A stretch of DNA of 24,903 bases from an uncultured Bacilli bacterium (GCA_910583945.1 CAJTYF010000023.1:1-24903); one strand, 5' to 3'; shown: positions 1 through 8,056, counted from the stretch's first letter. The notes: a model not told the origin generated them from the letters alone. Translations and numbers: made by a program.

Positions 1-46
1 CTATTTCAATTATACACTACTTTTATTTATCAGTCATTATGTTTAA

Positions 47-400
47 CACAACATAGAATTAAAAAAATTTGATTTTTGCTATTCTTTTGATATATCGGAA
101 CAAAAAAATATTGAGGAATATAATTTATTTTGTATAAATGAAGTAAAAAAAATTAATATAGAAATACTTTTAGAAAGATTAGAAAGTGTATGGCCTGTAG
201 AGTTTTATAAAGAAAAAGTGAGTCCATTTATTAATAAATATTTTATCTATAAAAAAAGTAATATAGACTACATTGCTTATGAAGAATATGAATATATAAC
301 CTATATTTTATTGAATAAAATATTTGGAATTAATTCAGAAGTCAGTAGTAGTAAATGTATAATTCGCGACAATGTTAAATCTTTTTTAGAACAATTATAA
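47..400 (+). pseudogene. C-terminal coding remnant upstream of the CRISPR array, unidentified
   Basis: An open frame runs from just after a TAA at 44-46 to a TAA at 398-400. The codon choice looks like real protein (acidic, aromatic-rich, with a YEEYEYITYILLNKIFG segment). There is no ATG, and the only plausible internal start is a GTG at 218. Frame 1 is open up to a TGA at about 70 and could be the same gene before a frameshift in the A-run at 61-68. The gene therefore looks either cut by the window edge and frameshifted, or decayed. In type II-A loci the position directly before the leader is normally held by csn2. I cannot match this peptide to any Csn2 family I know, so identity stays open. 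Confidence 0.45.
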
Positions 401-407
401 AAAATTA

Positions 408-416
408 TGTTATAAT
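408..416 (+). promoter_or_regulatory. Extended -10 promoter of the CRISPR array
   Basis: TGTTATAAT has the TGn-TATAAT form of an extended -10 box. The predicted start lies within a few bases of the first repeat at 425, so pre-crRNA would have almost no leader. There is no good -35, which is usual for extended -10 promoters. The position fits the leader end of the array, because the degenerate repeat is at the opposite end. Confidence 0.55.
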
Positions 417-424
417 CCTTATAG

Positions 425-1119
425 GTTTTAGGATCCTGTGTAATTTAGGTAGTTGAAAACTTTACCTAAATGTTTATCATAATCTATATAGTTTTAGGAT
501 CCTGTGTAATTTAGGTAGTTGAAAACATGAGAGTATTTATACATTGTTTACTAAAAGTTTTAGGATCCTGTGTAATTTAGGTAGTTGAAAACCAAACAAT
601 CCTAACTTTCAAGGAAAGAAACGTTTTAGGATCCTGTGTAATTTAGGTAGTTGAAAACTGGTAAGAGTGTTTTAAGTAATTTTAATGGTTTTAGGATCCT
701 GTGTAATTTAGGTAGTTGAAAACTGAGATTACGAATACAATTGCCACAAAAGAGTTTTAGGATCCTGTGTAATTTAGGTAGTTGAAAACAAACGATGTAA
801 AAACTACAATAGCAATTGGGTTTTAGGATCCTGTGTAATTTAGGTAGTTGAAAACCAAGTACTGTACTAGGCATGTTTTCAGTAAGTTTTAGGATCCTGT
901 GTAATTTAGGTAGTTGAAAACGCACAGCCAAAGAAATAATGAACGACAAAGGTTTTAGGATCCTGTGTAATTTAGGTAGTTGAAAACTACCTTTGTTTCT
1001 TATTGTGATTACTGTATGTTTTAGGATCCTGTGTAATTTAGGTAGTTGAAAACCTTTCTAATCATTTTATTAGCGTTCATAATGTTTTAGGATCCTGTGT
1101 AATTTAGGTAGCTGAAAAC
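425..1119 (+). CRISPR. CRISPR array, 11 repeats of 36 bp, 10 spacers, type II-like
   Basis: Eleven repeats start at 425, 491, 557, 623, 688, 754, 820, 886, 952, 1018 and 1084. Nine spacers are 30 bp and one (659-687) is 29 bp. Each repeat starts GTTTTAGGATCCTG and ends GTAGTTGAAAAC. Ends of the GTTTTAG / AAAAC kind with 36-bp repeats and 30-bp spacers are typical of type II (Cas9) arrays. The first ten repeats are identical; the last has T29C, marking the leader-distal end and so rightward transcription. The repeat contains the 8-bp palindrome AGGATCCT. I found no cas9, cas1, cas2 or anti-repeat (tracrRNA) in the window, so the machinery must lie to the left or elsewhere. The spacers have no obvious match inside the window. 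Confidence 0.97.
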
Positions 1120-1120
1120 A

Positions 1121-1600
1121 AAACTAGATAAGGCAAAAGAACATCTTATTTATTATGATTTAGAAAAAGGAAAATTTTTTGGAAAAATAATTGATGGGGA
1201 AGAACACAAAGTAAAAGTAGATATTATGATAAATATTAAAACTTCTTTAGCTAAAAAGGATAGTTTAATAGTGGTTCATAATCATCCGAACAATTTATCT
1301 TTTTCACTTACTGATTTTAAGACCTTTAATAACTCAAAAGAATTAAAAGGAATTGTAGTAAGAACAGATGATTACATTTACTTGTTAAGCGTAGGAAATG
1401 GTAGTAAACTAAAATCTACTATTAGCAATATGAAGCAAATGGAAAATATATTTAATAAGATACAAAAAGAAATGAATTTAGCTTCTAAAAATAAAACAAT
1501 AGAGAAGATTCATTTAAGAAATAAGTTGTTTGCTGAAGAAATGGGACTGGAATATGGAAGAATCAAAAATAAGAACACCTTAAAGATGAAAATATATTAG
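1121..1600 (+). pseudogene. 5'-truncated JAB/MPN-like domain fragment (phage head/toxin type)
   Basis: The frame is open from inside the last CRISPR repeat and reads sensibly from 1121 (KLDKAKEHLIYYDLEKGKF), well before the first ATG at 1226. This shows the gene lost its 5' part exactly where the array ends. The key motif is VVHNHPNNLSFSLTDF, an HNHP-x5-S-x2-D signature of JAB/MPN metal-binding folds, in the shortened form I associate with domains fused to SPP1 gp7-type head-morphogenesis proteins and polymorphic toxins. The C-terminal third is charged and helical. Without an N-terminus it is unlikely to be functional. The family call rests on the motif alone. Confidence 0.6.
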
Positions 1601-1608
1601 ATGAGGAT

Positions 1609-1737
1609 ATGAAGGAAATTTTAAAATGTTTAAAAAAGGCACGAATAACTACTGAAAGCAAATTATTAGATTTTTTCAAAGAATTAGATGAAAGAAATAA
1701 ATTTGTAATTTGGGACGATTCGAAAGATGAAATTTGA
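1609..1737 (+). pseudogene. Small coding remnant, possibly continuing the preceding fragment
   Basis: A 42-codon frame starts at ATG 1609 and ends at TGA 1735-1737. The same frame is open upstream to about 1580, reading DENILDEDMKEIL, which overlaps the end of the preceding frame. It may be the tail of the JAB-like gene after a frameshift, or the start of the next decayed gene. There is no function call. Confidence 0.3.
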
Positions 1738-1792
1738 AAGAATTTAACAAAAAATATTGAATGATTGCTAAAAAAATGAAATACCATAATTA

Positions 1793-2066
1793 ATGGTTTA
1801 TGAAAGTCGAATTAATGAAAATGCGTCAGAATCTAGTGATTTAGATATTTTTATTGTCAGTGAAAATCGAAAATTTATAGCAATTAAAATATTGCTTTTC
1901 AATTGATGAAACAAAAACAGGAATGATATTTATTGATGCTTCTGGCGATATCTATTTAAAAATCGTATTAAAAACTGAAAAATTAAAGAATAAATATAAT
2001 AATTATGAACAATTAACAAATATTTTGAATGTTCAAGTAAAGAAAAAAGAGTTATCAACCGTATAG
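1793..2066 (+). pseudogene. Nucleotidyltransferase-like remnant, frameshifted
   Basis: The frame from ATG 1793 reads MVYESRINENASESSDLDIF, which resembles the G-S-x10-S-D-x-D core of MNT/pol-beta type nucleotidyltransferases, with E in place of the usual glycine before S. It stops at about 1906. A shift of one base in the A-run near 1890 restores a continuous frame (KYCFSIDETKTGM) that runs to TAG at 2064-2066. Two frames plus the lost active-site glycine indicate decay. Such domains occur in MNT/HEPN antitoxins and AbiEii-type defence genes, but which parent gene this was cannot be told. Confidence 0.4.
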
Positions 2067-2514
2067 TTTTAAAAAAATTAGAAGATTGTATGACTTCATT
2101 TTTAAGAGAATGTTAAAGAAAACTTATCAACAATTCCTAGTTCTAAAGTATATGAACTTTATCAAAATACTACTCTAGCATACAGAAAAGTATTGTTTTG
2201 AAATTTCCAAATTTATTAATACTCAAAATAAGAGAAAATGAAACTAAGTAATCTTCTGAGATATGACATTTTAACAAATTTTACCATAAAAAGAGAGAAA
2301 TCTTAAAGACGTATACTTCTTCAATAGCAAACAATTTAAAAGAAACTTTCATATTTTTTATGGTTGTTAGAAATGGTACGATGGTAAAAAACAAATATCA
2401 GGTTTTTCTGTTTTCGATTGCTGGCTGGCTTCGACAAATTGAAAAATAAGTATTGAATTTAACAATGCTAAAAAAATATAGACATAATTTTAAAAAAACT
2501 TTAAAATAAGGAAA
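2067..2514 (+). other. Decayed, non-coding stretch
   Basis: Short coding-like islands in different frames follow one another: MTSFLREC then NVKENLSTIPSSKVYELY after a one-base shift (about 2089-2200), and WYDGKKQISGFSVFDCWLAS (about 2370-2435). All are interrupted by stops. No promoter, RNA or repeat was recognised. It is best read as old pseudogene material. Confidence 0.4.
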
Positions 2515-3336
2515 ATGAAAGGAAAAAAGAATATGAAAAAAAATGCAATGAGCGGTTTAGAAATACAAAATTTTTATGAAATGGATACAAAAGAGTATGA
2601 TATAGATCAAAATCAAGAATTTCTTGCTCTTTTCGAAATATTTAGAAATTATGATAGGGATTTTAATAAAGAAAAAATAAAACATTTTATGGAAAAAATT
2701 GTTTGCTTTTATGAATTTAAATATCCTAATGAAATGTTTAACGGAACGTCACAAGATTCAGAAGAATATAAAAGAATGTTAGAAATTACTAAATTAATGG
2801 ATGTAAAACAATTAGAATTTCGTATTCATCATGATGCAAAAGGAGTGTTAATAAATGATTATTGGGATTATTTTAAAATCGAAATAAAACGTGATGAAAC
2901 AAAATATCCTTACAGGAATAAAGAAGAATATTATTTTAGGGTAAAAGAAGGGATTGTAAAAAGCAACTTCCCTTCTTTTAAAAAAGAAATAGCCTTTGAA
3001 AATGAAAAAACAACTCCTGAAGAATTTTATTCTATTTTAGAACAATCAGATAAAGTAATGGATTATAGTGAATTAAAAAGAATTTTAGAAGCAAAACATT
3101 ATACAAATCTTATGAAAAAGAAAATACTTGAACTCACCGCCTTAAAAATGCTTTATTCAGAAAATACACTTCCTATTTATGCCTACCCTAGAATAAAATA
3201 TTTTATAAAAGAATTTAATGAAACCTATGATATAGACTTAGATTGTCAAAGAATTGATGAAATTATGAACATAGATTATCAAACAACAGATATAGATACC
3301 CTTAAAAGAAAACTAAATAGTAAGAAACATGACTAA
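2515..3336 (+). CDS. Hypothetical protein, soluble, 273 aa
   Basis: This is an intact frame in an otherwise decayed area. I do not recognise a family. The protein is charged, rich in E, K, Y and F, and has no signal peptide or membrane segment. The middle part (about 95-150) looks beta-rich, and the rest looks helical. Two starts are possible: ATG 2515 with AAGG four bases upstream, or ATG 2533 with AAAGGA (2518-2523) at a more usual distance. The second is slightly better by spacing. No clear promoter was seen. It ends 366 bp before the stop of the convergent chaperonin gene, with pseudogene debris between. Its intactness suggests it is still expressed or was acquired recently. Confidence 0.7.
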   Translation: MKGKKNMKKNAMSGLEIQNFYEMDTKEYDIDQNQEFLALFEIFRNYDRDFNKEKIKHFMEKIVCFYEFKYPNEMFNGTSQDSEEYKRMLEITKLMDVKQLEFRIHHDAKGVLINDYWDYFKIEIKRDETKYPYRNKEEYYFRVKEGIVKSNFPSFKKEIAFENEKTTPEEFYSILEQSDKVMDYSELKRILEAKHYTNLMKKKILELTALKMLYSENTLPIYAYPRIKYFIKEFNETYDIDLDCQRIDEIMNIDYQTTDIDTLKRKLNSKKHD

Positions 3337-3506
3337 TATAAGATTGTTGCATACAATGAAGAGGATGGTATAATCAATTGGCAAATGACTAGAACAAGGC
3401 TTCAAAATTAAAAAACAAGAAATCGATTTTTCAAATTGCATTAAATCAAATGAAAATGTACATATTTTAAGCAATGGCGATTTACTAATGAAAGTGAAGT
3501 GTTAAA
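3337..3506 (+). other. Coding debris
   Basis: A frame ending at about 3503 reads IKKQEIDFSNCIKSNENVHI before a TAA, without a start codon. The stretch looks like further remnants of decayed genes. No RNA or regulatory signal was seen. Confidence 0.3.
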
Positions 3507-3656
3507 ATGGAAAACAATTATTTTATTATTCATGGGTCTTATGGAAATCCTTATAAAAATTGGATACATTGGTTAAAAACACAATTAAGTAAAAGAAAAT
3601 TTAAATGCCAAACAGTTAACGATTCGAAAGTTACGAAGAAGTTATACCTATCATAA
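3507..3656 (+). pseudogene. N-terminal fragment of an RBBP9/YdeN-type serine hydrolase
   Basis: ATG 3507 opens a 49-residue frame, MENNYFIIHGSYGNPYKNW, which is the typical first beta strand and HGS-x-GNP-x2-NW signature of small RBBP9-like alpha/beta hydrolases (normally about 180-200 aa, with a GxSxG nucleophile further on). The reading breaks at a TAA at 3654-3656 before any nucleophile motif. Only the first quarter remains, so it is non-functional. Confidence 0.55.
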
Positions 3657-3702
3657 AGAATATAATTCTTATTATAGATATGATTAAATAAAATTCTTTT
3701 AT

Positions 3703-5256
3703 CTAAATTTCAGTATATTCATTTGTTTTACTAAGTGTATTAACATGTTCATTAATGACTAAACTCGTGGTGGTAAAAAGCATCGTAGCAATAGAACAAG
3801 CATGAATTAAAGAATTCAGAATAACAGAATAAGAATCAAAAACAGAAGTCGCTTCTCTTGTTTCTAGCTGTTCTGAAGTAACATTAAAAACACTTTCAAA
3901 ATTTGCCTTTGTTATCTCTTCTTGAATAGAAGAAACATCAAGTCCCGCATTGTTTAAGATTTGTTTAAAAGGAGAAGCTAAGGCTTCTTTAAAAATAAAA
4001 GAAATAAGACTTTCTTCTTTTAATTCGCGAGCAATTTTTAAAAGAGTGACACCACCACCTAGAATAATACCACCACTTGCACTATTAATGGCTCCAAGCG
4101 CATCCATAATGCGCATTTTCTTTTCATGACATTCTGTTTTTGTAGGAGCTCCAACCCAGATTTCCGCTAGTCCACATTCAATCATCGCCATTCTTTTGTG
4201 GTAGAAATCACTTTCAAATTCACTATCTAAGCTTTTACTTTCTTCCTTTAATAAAGAGAGATAAGTATTGATTTTAGAAGTTTTATCAAATTTCAAAATC
4301 ATATCCGTTTGAGTAAAAGTTATCTCTTTTATAGTACCTAAATTTTCTAAAGAAATCGTGTAATAATCTAAAACAATCTTGGCATTTGTTAATACTTCAA
4401 TATCTTTTTCTATTTTTCTTTGGTGCATCCCATAGTCCGTAATTTTACATAAAAGACAAGTTAAAGCATTCTCTAAATTTAACGAAACAAGTTCTTTTAC
4501 TACGTTTTCATCATAATCATGAGCTAGAATAACTAGATTTTTTTTATTTGCCATACAATCATTTAAAAGAAAACTTAAAGGTTCCAATTCACTTACAACA
4601 TCTTGAATAATTATAATTTGGGCATTAGAAAGCGTGAGTGTTTTTTGATCTTTCAAAAAATAATCACTAGCAAGTTCAATATCACAACGATACCCATTTA
4701 AATAATGAACTTCTAAAGTGTTTTTTTCTACTTCTTTTATAGAAATGGCATTCTTACTTTTTACTTGTTGAAAAGTCGACGCAACAATACGCCCAATTTT
4801 TTCATCTTTTGCAGCAATATAAGCAATCGATTGATAATGTTTATCTGTAGGAAGTATTTTTTCTTGTTCTAATTTTCTGATAATTTCTTCTAAATAAAGA
4901 TTTAATTCTTTTTTTAATAACATCGGAGACATTCCTTCTTGAATTAAGTTTAAACTTGAATGGAGAATACTTTGTAAAAGAACAAGGGTCGTGGTTGTTC
5001 CATCACCCACCACTTCATCTGTTTTTAAAGATGCTTCTTTAGTAATTTCTAAAATCGTATTTACAACAGCATCTTCACTTTCAATATTCCTAGCAATCGT
5101 CGCTCCATCATTGGTTACAAACGGACTAAACATAGAATGATCAATGATTACATTACTTCCCTGTGGACCTAAAGTTGTTTTGACAATATCAACAAGATAA
5201 TCGACACTTTCTAACATCTTTTCTTGTAAAGCCTTTCTTGTAAGAACTTTTTTCAT
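3703..5256 (-). CDS. Divergent GroEL-like chaperonin (Hsp60), 517 aa
   Basis: Group I chaperonin fold. Visible ATP-site motifs, numbered from the chosen start, are TTLGP (about 27-31), TNDGATIA with D50, GDGTTTT with D85 (E. coli D87 equivalent), D385 in MDALGAI, and GGGV (about 400-403). The apical part is strongly divergent: the usual KAPGFG region reads KITDYGMHQRK. There is no GGM tail, and the protein is shorter than E. coli GroEL (548). The start is ATG 5256, preceded by GGAGGAGG. It overlaps the TGA of the upstream gene by four bases (ATGA), implying translational coupling, and an upstream in-frame ATG at 5289 is unlikely. No groES is adjacent. The pairing with DNA repair genes is unusual. 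It may be the organism's only GroEL or a second, specialised copy; the sequence alone does not decide. Confidence 0.88.
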   Translation of the reverse strand: MKKVLTRKALQEKMLESVDYLVDIVKTTLGPQGSNVIIDHSMFSPFVTNDGATIARNIESEDAVVNTILEITKEASLKTDEVVGDGTTTTLVLLQSILHSSLNLIQEGMSPMLLKKELNLYLEEIIRKLEQEKILPTDKHYQSIAYIAAKDEKIGRIVASTFQQVKSKNAISIKEVEKNTLEVHYLNGYRCDIELASDYFLKDQKTLTLSNAQIIIIQDVVSELEPLSFLLNDCMANKKNLVILAHDYDENVVKELVSLNLENALTCLLCKITDYGMHQRKIEKDIEVLTNAKIVLDYYTISLENLGTIKEITFTQTDMILKFDKTSKINTYLSLLKEESKSLDSEFESDFYHKRMAMIECGLAEIWVGAPTKTECHEKKMRIMDALGAINSASGGIILGGGVTLLKIARELKEESLISFIFKEALASPFKQILNNAGLDVSSIQEEITKANFESVFNVTSEQLETREATSVFDSYSVILNSLIHACSIATMLFTTTSLVINEHVNTLSKTNEYTEI

Positions 5257-6002
5257 TGTTCCTCCTCCATTTCTAATAAATATTTCCAATATTTCTTCGG
5301 CATAAAATTCATGCGACAGCGATCATTTTTCCTTTCCTTAATACCAATCGTTTTATAAAATGTTTTCCATAAAGTTTCTATGTTAAGTTCATCTTGACTA
5401 AATGTATTATTTTCTAGAGTAAACTCTAAACCTGAAACGACATAATAATTCTTTTTATCATAAAGACTAAGAATATTTCGCCCTACATCTTTAATCATCC
5501 AATATTCATTTTTTAATCTTTTCTTGAAATGATGAGAAACCAGTTCTAATACATCATTCACAGGTTCAATCTCCGCATATAAGATGTGGTTTTCGAGTTC
5601 TTTAAAGCGAACAAAACCTTTATATTTGTGTACTTCATGGATAACATAATTAGAAATCCGAATCGTTTCACCCACACATCGTAAATGACGATGAAACAAT
5701 ATACGATCCTTATACTTATACCCATTTAATAAAAAATAATAAATAATGAGTTCTTTATTTTCTTCCTTTGACAAAAATACATAATAAAGAGACCTTGAAG
5801 CATAGTTTCCAATAAGTAAAATGACTTTACTAAAAACTTCTTGATCTTCAGGTAGTTTTAAATGAACCACTTGATCTAACAAATTCGGTGTATACCTAGT
5901 ATTCTTAATAGTCTCTGGTTTTATTCTATTTTTTAATAAATAATAGATCAAATTTAAAAGACTTAAAAATGTATCGTCATAAATAAAACAACCTTTACTC
6001 AT
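5253..6002 (-). CDS. TIGR03915/DUF4130-type DNA metabolism protein
   Basis: 249 aa. It matches the family that accompanies the repair radical SAM protein: YDDTF near the N-terminus (family usual YDGTF), EVHKYKGFVRF, LYAEIEPVNDVLELVSHHF, and the C-terminal signature LWKTFYKTIGIKERKNDRCR followed by FMPKKYWKYL. Known members occur beside TIGR03916 genes, and some are fused to uracil-DNA glycosylase domains; no such fusion is present here. Its ATG lies inside the end of the upstream gene (8-nt overlap), and its stop overlaps the chaperonin start, so three genes form one tight operon. The role is inferred to be in DNA repair or base modification, and the reaction is not established. Confidence 0.88.
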   Translation of the reverse strand: MSKGCFIYDDTFLSLLNLIYYLLKNRIKPETIKNTRYTPNLLDQVVHLKLPEDQEVFSKVILLIGNYASRSLYYVFLSKEENKELIIYYFLLNGYKYKDRILFHRHLRCVGETIRISNYVIHEVHKYKGFVRFKELENHILYAEIEPVNDVLELVSHHFKKRLKNEYWMIKDVGRNILSLYDKKNYYVVSGLEFTLENNTFSQDELNIETLWKTFYKTIGIKERKNDRCRMNFMPKKYWKYLLEMEEEQ

Positions 6003-7209
6003 TAAATAACCTCAATTGTTCAAATTCCTTTTTCTCTGGAATAAACTCTTCCAAAACTAAATTTTTTTCAATAAACTCTTTTTTAAACAAACGAGCATCC
6101 ATACAATATTTCCCTCCACAAGTAATAAAATACTTAGCTCTTTTTAACACCACACCCATCTTCTTTAAATCGTCAAAACAAAGTTTAAATACGCGCCTAG
6201 AACTAAGAATTCTTTTGGCTGATTTAACGCCAATCCCTGGGACTTTTAGCAAATCATAATAAGAACTCGTGTTCACTTCTTTAGGAAATTCTTCAATATG
6301 TCTTAAAGCATAGTCCGCTTTCGGATCAATTAAAATATTAAAATTAGGATTATCAGAATTTAACAAATCTTGTACTTTAAAATGATAAAAACGAAGCAAA
6401 AAATCCGCTTGGTAAAGTCGATTTTCTCTTTTTAAAGGTGGTTTTTCTAAAGAAGGAAGAAGTGTATCTTTATTTACTGGAATATAGGCAGAATAAAACA
6501 CGCGTTTTAAACGATAGGTATCATAAAGATGATTACTTTTTTCCATAATATCTAAATCACTTTCTTTAGTTGCTCCGATAATCATTTGCGTACTTTGCCC
6601 CGCAGGTACATACTTACTATTTTGATTGGTTTTTACATAATCCATAATTTTATGAACTCTTGAGGCATCTTTATTGGGTGCTAATAACTTTAACCCATTT
6701 TCCGTAGGAAGTTCAATATTAGCACTTAAACGGTCAACTAAACTTCCGAGTTCTTTTAACAGTTTTTCACTAGCTCCTGGAATGGCTTTAGCATGAATAT
6801 ACCCCCCAAAATGGTATTTTTTTCTTAATAAACGAATCGTATCAATCAAAAGTTCCATGGTATAATCAGGATTTTTTAAAATTCCAGAACTTAAGAATAA
6901 CCCTTCAATATAATTTCGACGATAAAAATTTAGGGTAATGTCACAAATTTCTTCTGGCGTAAACAAGGCTCTTCTAATCGTATTGCTTTTTCGATTTAAA
7001 CAATACTTACAATCAAAAATGCAACAATTCGTCATTAAAATTTTTAAAAGTGAAATGCACCTTCCGTCAGAGGAAAAAGAGTGACAAATGCCTGATACCG
7101 CCGTATTACCAATACCCTCTTTTGTTTTTCGATTACTTCCACTAGAAGAACAAGACGCATCATATTTTGCACTATCGGCGAGAATTTGTAATTTTTCTTT
7201 TAATTCCAT
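5995..7209 (-). CDS. Putative DNA modification/repair radical SAM protein (TIGR03916 type)
   Basis: 404 aa from ATG 7209. The radical SAM cluster motif is C63-IFD-C67-KY-C70 (CxxxCxxC), preceded by the typical SSSGSNRK and CHSFSSDGRCISLLKIL. A helix-hairpin-helix DNA-binding segment, VPGIGVKSAKRIL, lies at about 323-335, followed by a CGGKYC motif. The protein would bind a 4Fe-4S cluster and S-adenosylmethionine and act on DNA. A longer frame extends upstream to 7404 but runs through the divergent promoter and a low-quality hydrophobic stretch, so ATG 7209 is preferred. A near-consensus promoter (7226-7254) lies just upstream and is overlapped by a LexA-like palindrome, pointing to SOS-type control of the whole three-gene operon. 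Confidence 0.92.
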   Translation of the reverse strand: MELKEKLQILADSAKYDASCSSSGSNRKTKEGIGNTAVSGICHSFSSDGRCISLLKILMTNCCIFDCKYCLNRKSNTIRRALFTPEEICDITLNFYRRNYIEGLFLSSGILKNPDYTMELLIDTIRLLRKKYHFGGYIHAKAIPGASEKLLKELGSLVDRLSANIELPTENGLKLLAPNKDASRVHKIMDYVKTNQNSKYVPAGQSTQMIIGATKESDLDIMEKSNHLYDTYRLKRVFYSAYIPVNKDTLLPSLEKPPLKRENRLYQADFLLRFYHFKVQDLLNSDNPNFNILIDPKADYALRHIEEFPKEVNTSSYYDLLKVPGIGVKSAKRILSSRRVFKLCFDDLKKMGVVLKRAKYFITCGGKYCMDARLFKKEFIEKNLVLEEFIPEKKEFEQLRLFNE

Positions 7210-7225
7210 ATGTAACACCAAGATT

Positions 7226-7254
7226 ATTATATAAAATAAAATGAAATTAATCAA
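7226..7254 (-). promoter_or_regulatory. Promoter of the radical SAM/DUF4130/chaperonin operon
   Basis: Read on the minus strand, TTGATT (7249-7254) is followed after exactly 17 bp by TATAAT (7226-7231). Transcription would start at about 7219, giving a 5' UTR of only about 10 nt before ATG 7209. Confidence 0.75.
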
Positions 7255-7265
7255 ACAAATGTTTG
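7252..7265. promoter_or_regulatory. LexA/DinR-like operator overlapping the -35 box
   Basis: CAAACAAATGTTTG is a dyad with 6-bp arms (CAAACA / TGTTTG) around AA. It resembles the Gram-positive LexA (DinR) consensus CGAAC-RNRY-GTTYC, with two mismatches at outer positions. It overlaps the -35 of the repair operon and lies 44 bp upstream of the NUDIX -10, so it could control the left operon and perhaps both directions. The SOS function is inferred. Confidence 0.5.
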
Positions 7266-7308
7266 TAAAAATGCGGTGGAAATTTTTTCCTTTATAAAAA
7301 AAATACGT

Positions 7309-7314
7309 TATAAT
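7309..7314 (+). promoter_or_regulatory. -10 box for the NUDIX gene
   Basis: TATAAT sits seven bases before the Shine-Dalgarno AGGTGA (7321-7326) and ATG 7331. The -35 is poor. The 5' UTR would be very short, mirroring the divergent operon. Confidence 0.5.
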
Positions 7315-7330
7315 ACTATTAGGTGAAGTT

Positions 7331-7885
7331 ATGACAGACGAAATGAATGAAAAACTTGATATTTTAAACGAAGATGGAACAAAAACAGGCTTATCAACAA
7401 CCAAAGAAGAATGTTATCAAAAAGGTTATTGGTATCGAACCGTTCATATATGGATTATTAATGATAATAAAGAACTTCTTATGCAAAAAAGAAACCCTTA
7501 TAAAAAAACATTCCCAAATCTTTGGGCTTTATCTTGTGCCAGTCATGTTTTAGCGGGAGAATCTAGTAAACAAAGTGCCATTCGAGAATTAAAAGAAGAA
7601 CTCGATTTAACCATCGAAGAGAGCAATTTAGAGTACTTATTCACCATTAAAAGAGAACAAGACTATGAGTTTTCAACATTAAAATTATTTGATGAAGTTT
7701 ATTTACTTAAATATAATGTCGACGTTGCGCATACCAAACTACAAGTTGAAGAATTAACCGATATAAAATATGTTTACTATGAGTACTTACAAACAATGTT
7801 AAAAAATAATGACCCCAATTATGTTCCTTATGGAGAAGAACACAAAAAATTATTTGAAATTTTAACGAAGCGTTTTTCCGAGTAA
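7331..7885 (+). CDS. NUDIX hydrolase, IPP-isomerase/YfcD-like
   Basis: 184 aa. Residues 7-20 read EKLDILNEDGTKTG, typical of Idi/YfcD-like NUDIX proteins that start with an E-x-x-D-x-x-x-E segment. The NUDIX box spans about 71-93 (SHVLAGESSKQSAIREL, then KEELDL). The metal-binding REL-K-EE core and the upstream E are present, while the first glycine of the box is serine. The YRTVHIW and NLWALSCASH segments are typical of this subgroup. It likely hydrolyses a nucleoside- or isoprenoid-diphosphate-like substrate in the cytoplasm. The isopentenyl-diphosphate isomerase role is not shown. It is transcribed alone, divergent from the repair operon. Confidence 0.88.
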   Translation: MTDEMNEKLDILNEDGTKTGLSTTKEECYQKGYWYRTVHIWIINDNKELLMQKRNPYKKTFPNLWALSCASHVLAGESSKQSAIRELKEELDLTIEESNLEYLFTIKREQDYEFSTLKLFDEVYLLKYNVDVAHTKLQVEELTDIKYVYYEYLQTMLKNNDPNYVPYGEEHKKLFEILTKRFSE

Positions 7886-7989
7886 TTTTAAAATAAAAAG
7901 TACCAAAATTTAACCATCGAATAGAATAAAAATAGAAAAAGTTTGATTTTGTAACGATTAAAATTTTTCTACTAAAAACACTTTTGATG
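7886..7989. other. AT-rich intergenic gap
   Basis: Short gap after the NUDIX gene. I see no convincing terminator hairpin or RNA. Confidence 0.3.
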
Positions 7990-8018
7990 TTGACTAAAAA
8001 AATAGGCTTACATATAAT
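7990..8018 (+). promoter_or_regulatory. Promoter of the surface protein gene
   Basis: TTGACT (7990-7995), then a 17-bp spacer, then TATAAT (8013-8018). It is followed by a Shine-Dalgarno AAAGGAAG (8045-8052) before ATG 8057. This is one of the best promoters in the window. Confidence 0.85.
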
Positions 8019-8056
8019 AGAGATAGTCCTATAGATAATGGGGGAAAGGAAGTTAT

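Noticed and set aside
47..400. Calling the pre-array remnant csn2
   Set aside because: The position fits, but the peptide does not resemble Csn2 sequences I know, and the frame is incomplete.
626..949. Minus-strand open frame across the CRISPR array
   Set aside because: It is a shadow of the repeats: the peptide repeats FQLPKLHRILK once per repeat unit.
7210..7404. N-terminal extension of the radical SAM protein by 65 residues
   Set aside because: It would run through the promoters and the NUDIX start. ATG 7209 agrees with the promoter at 7226-7254 and the family's N-terminus.
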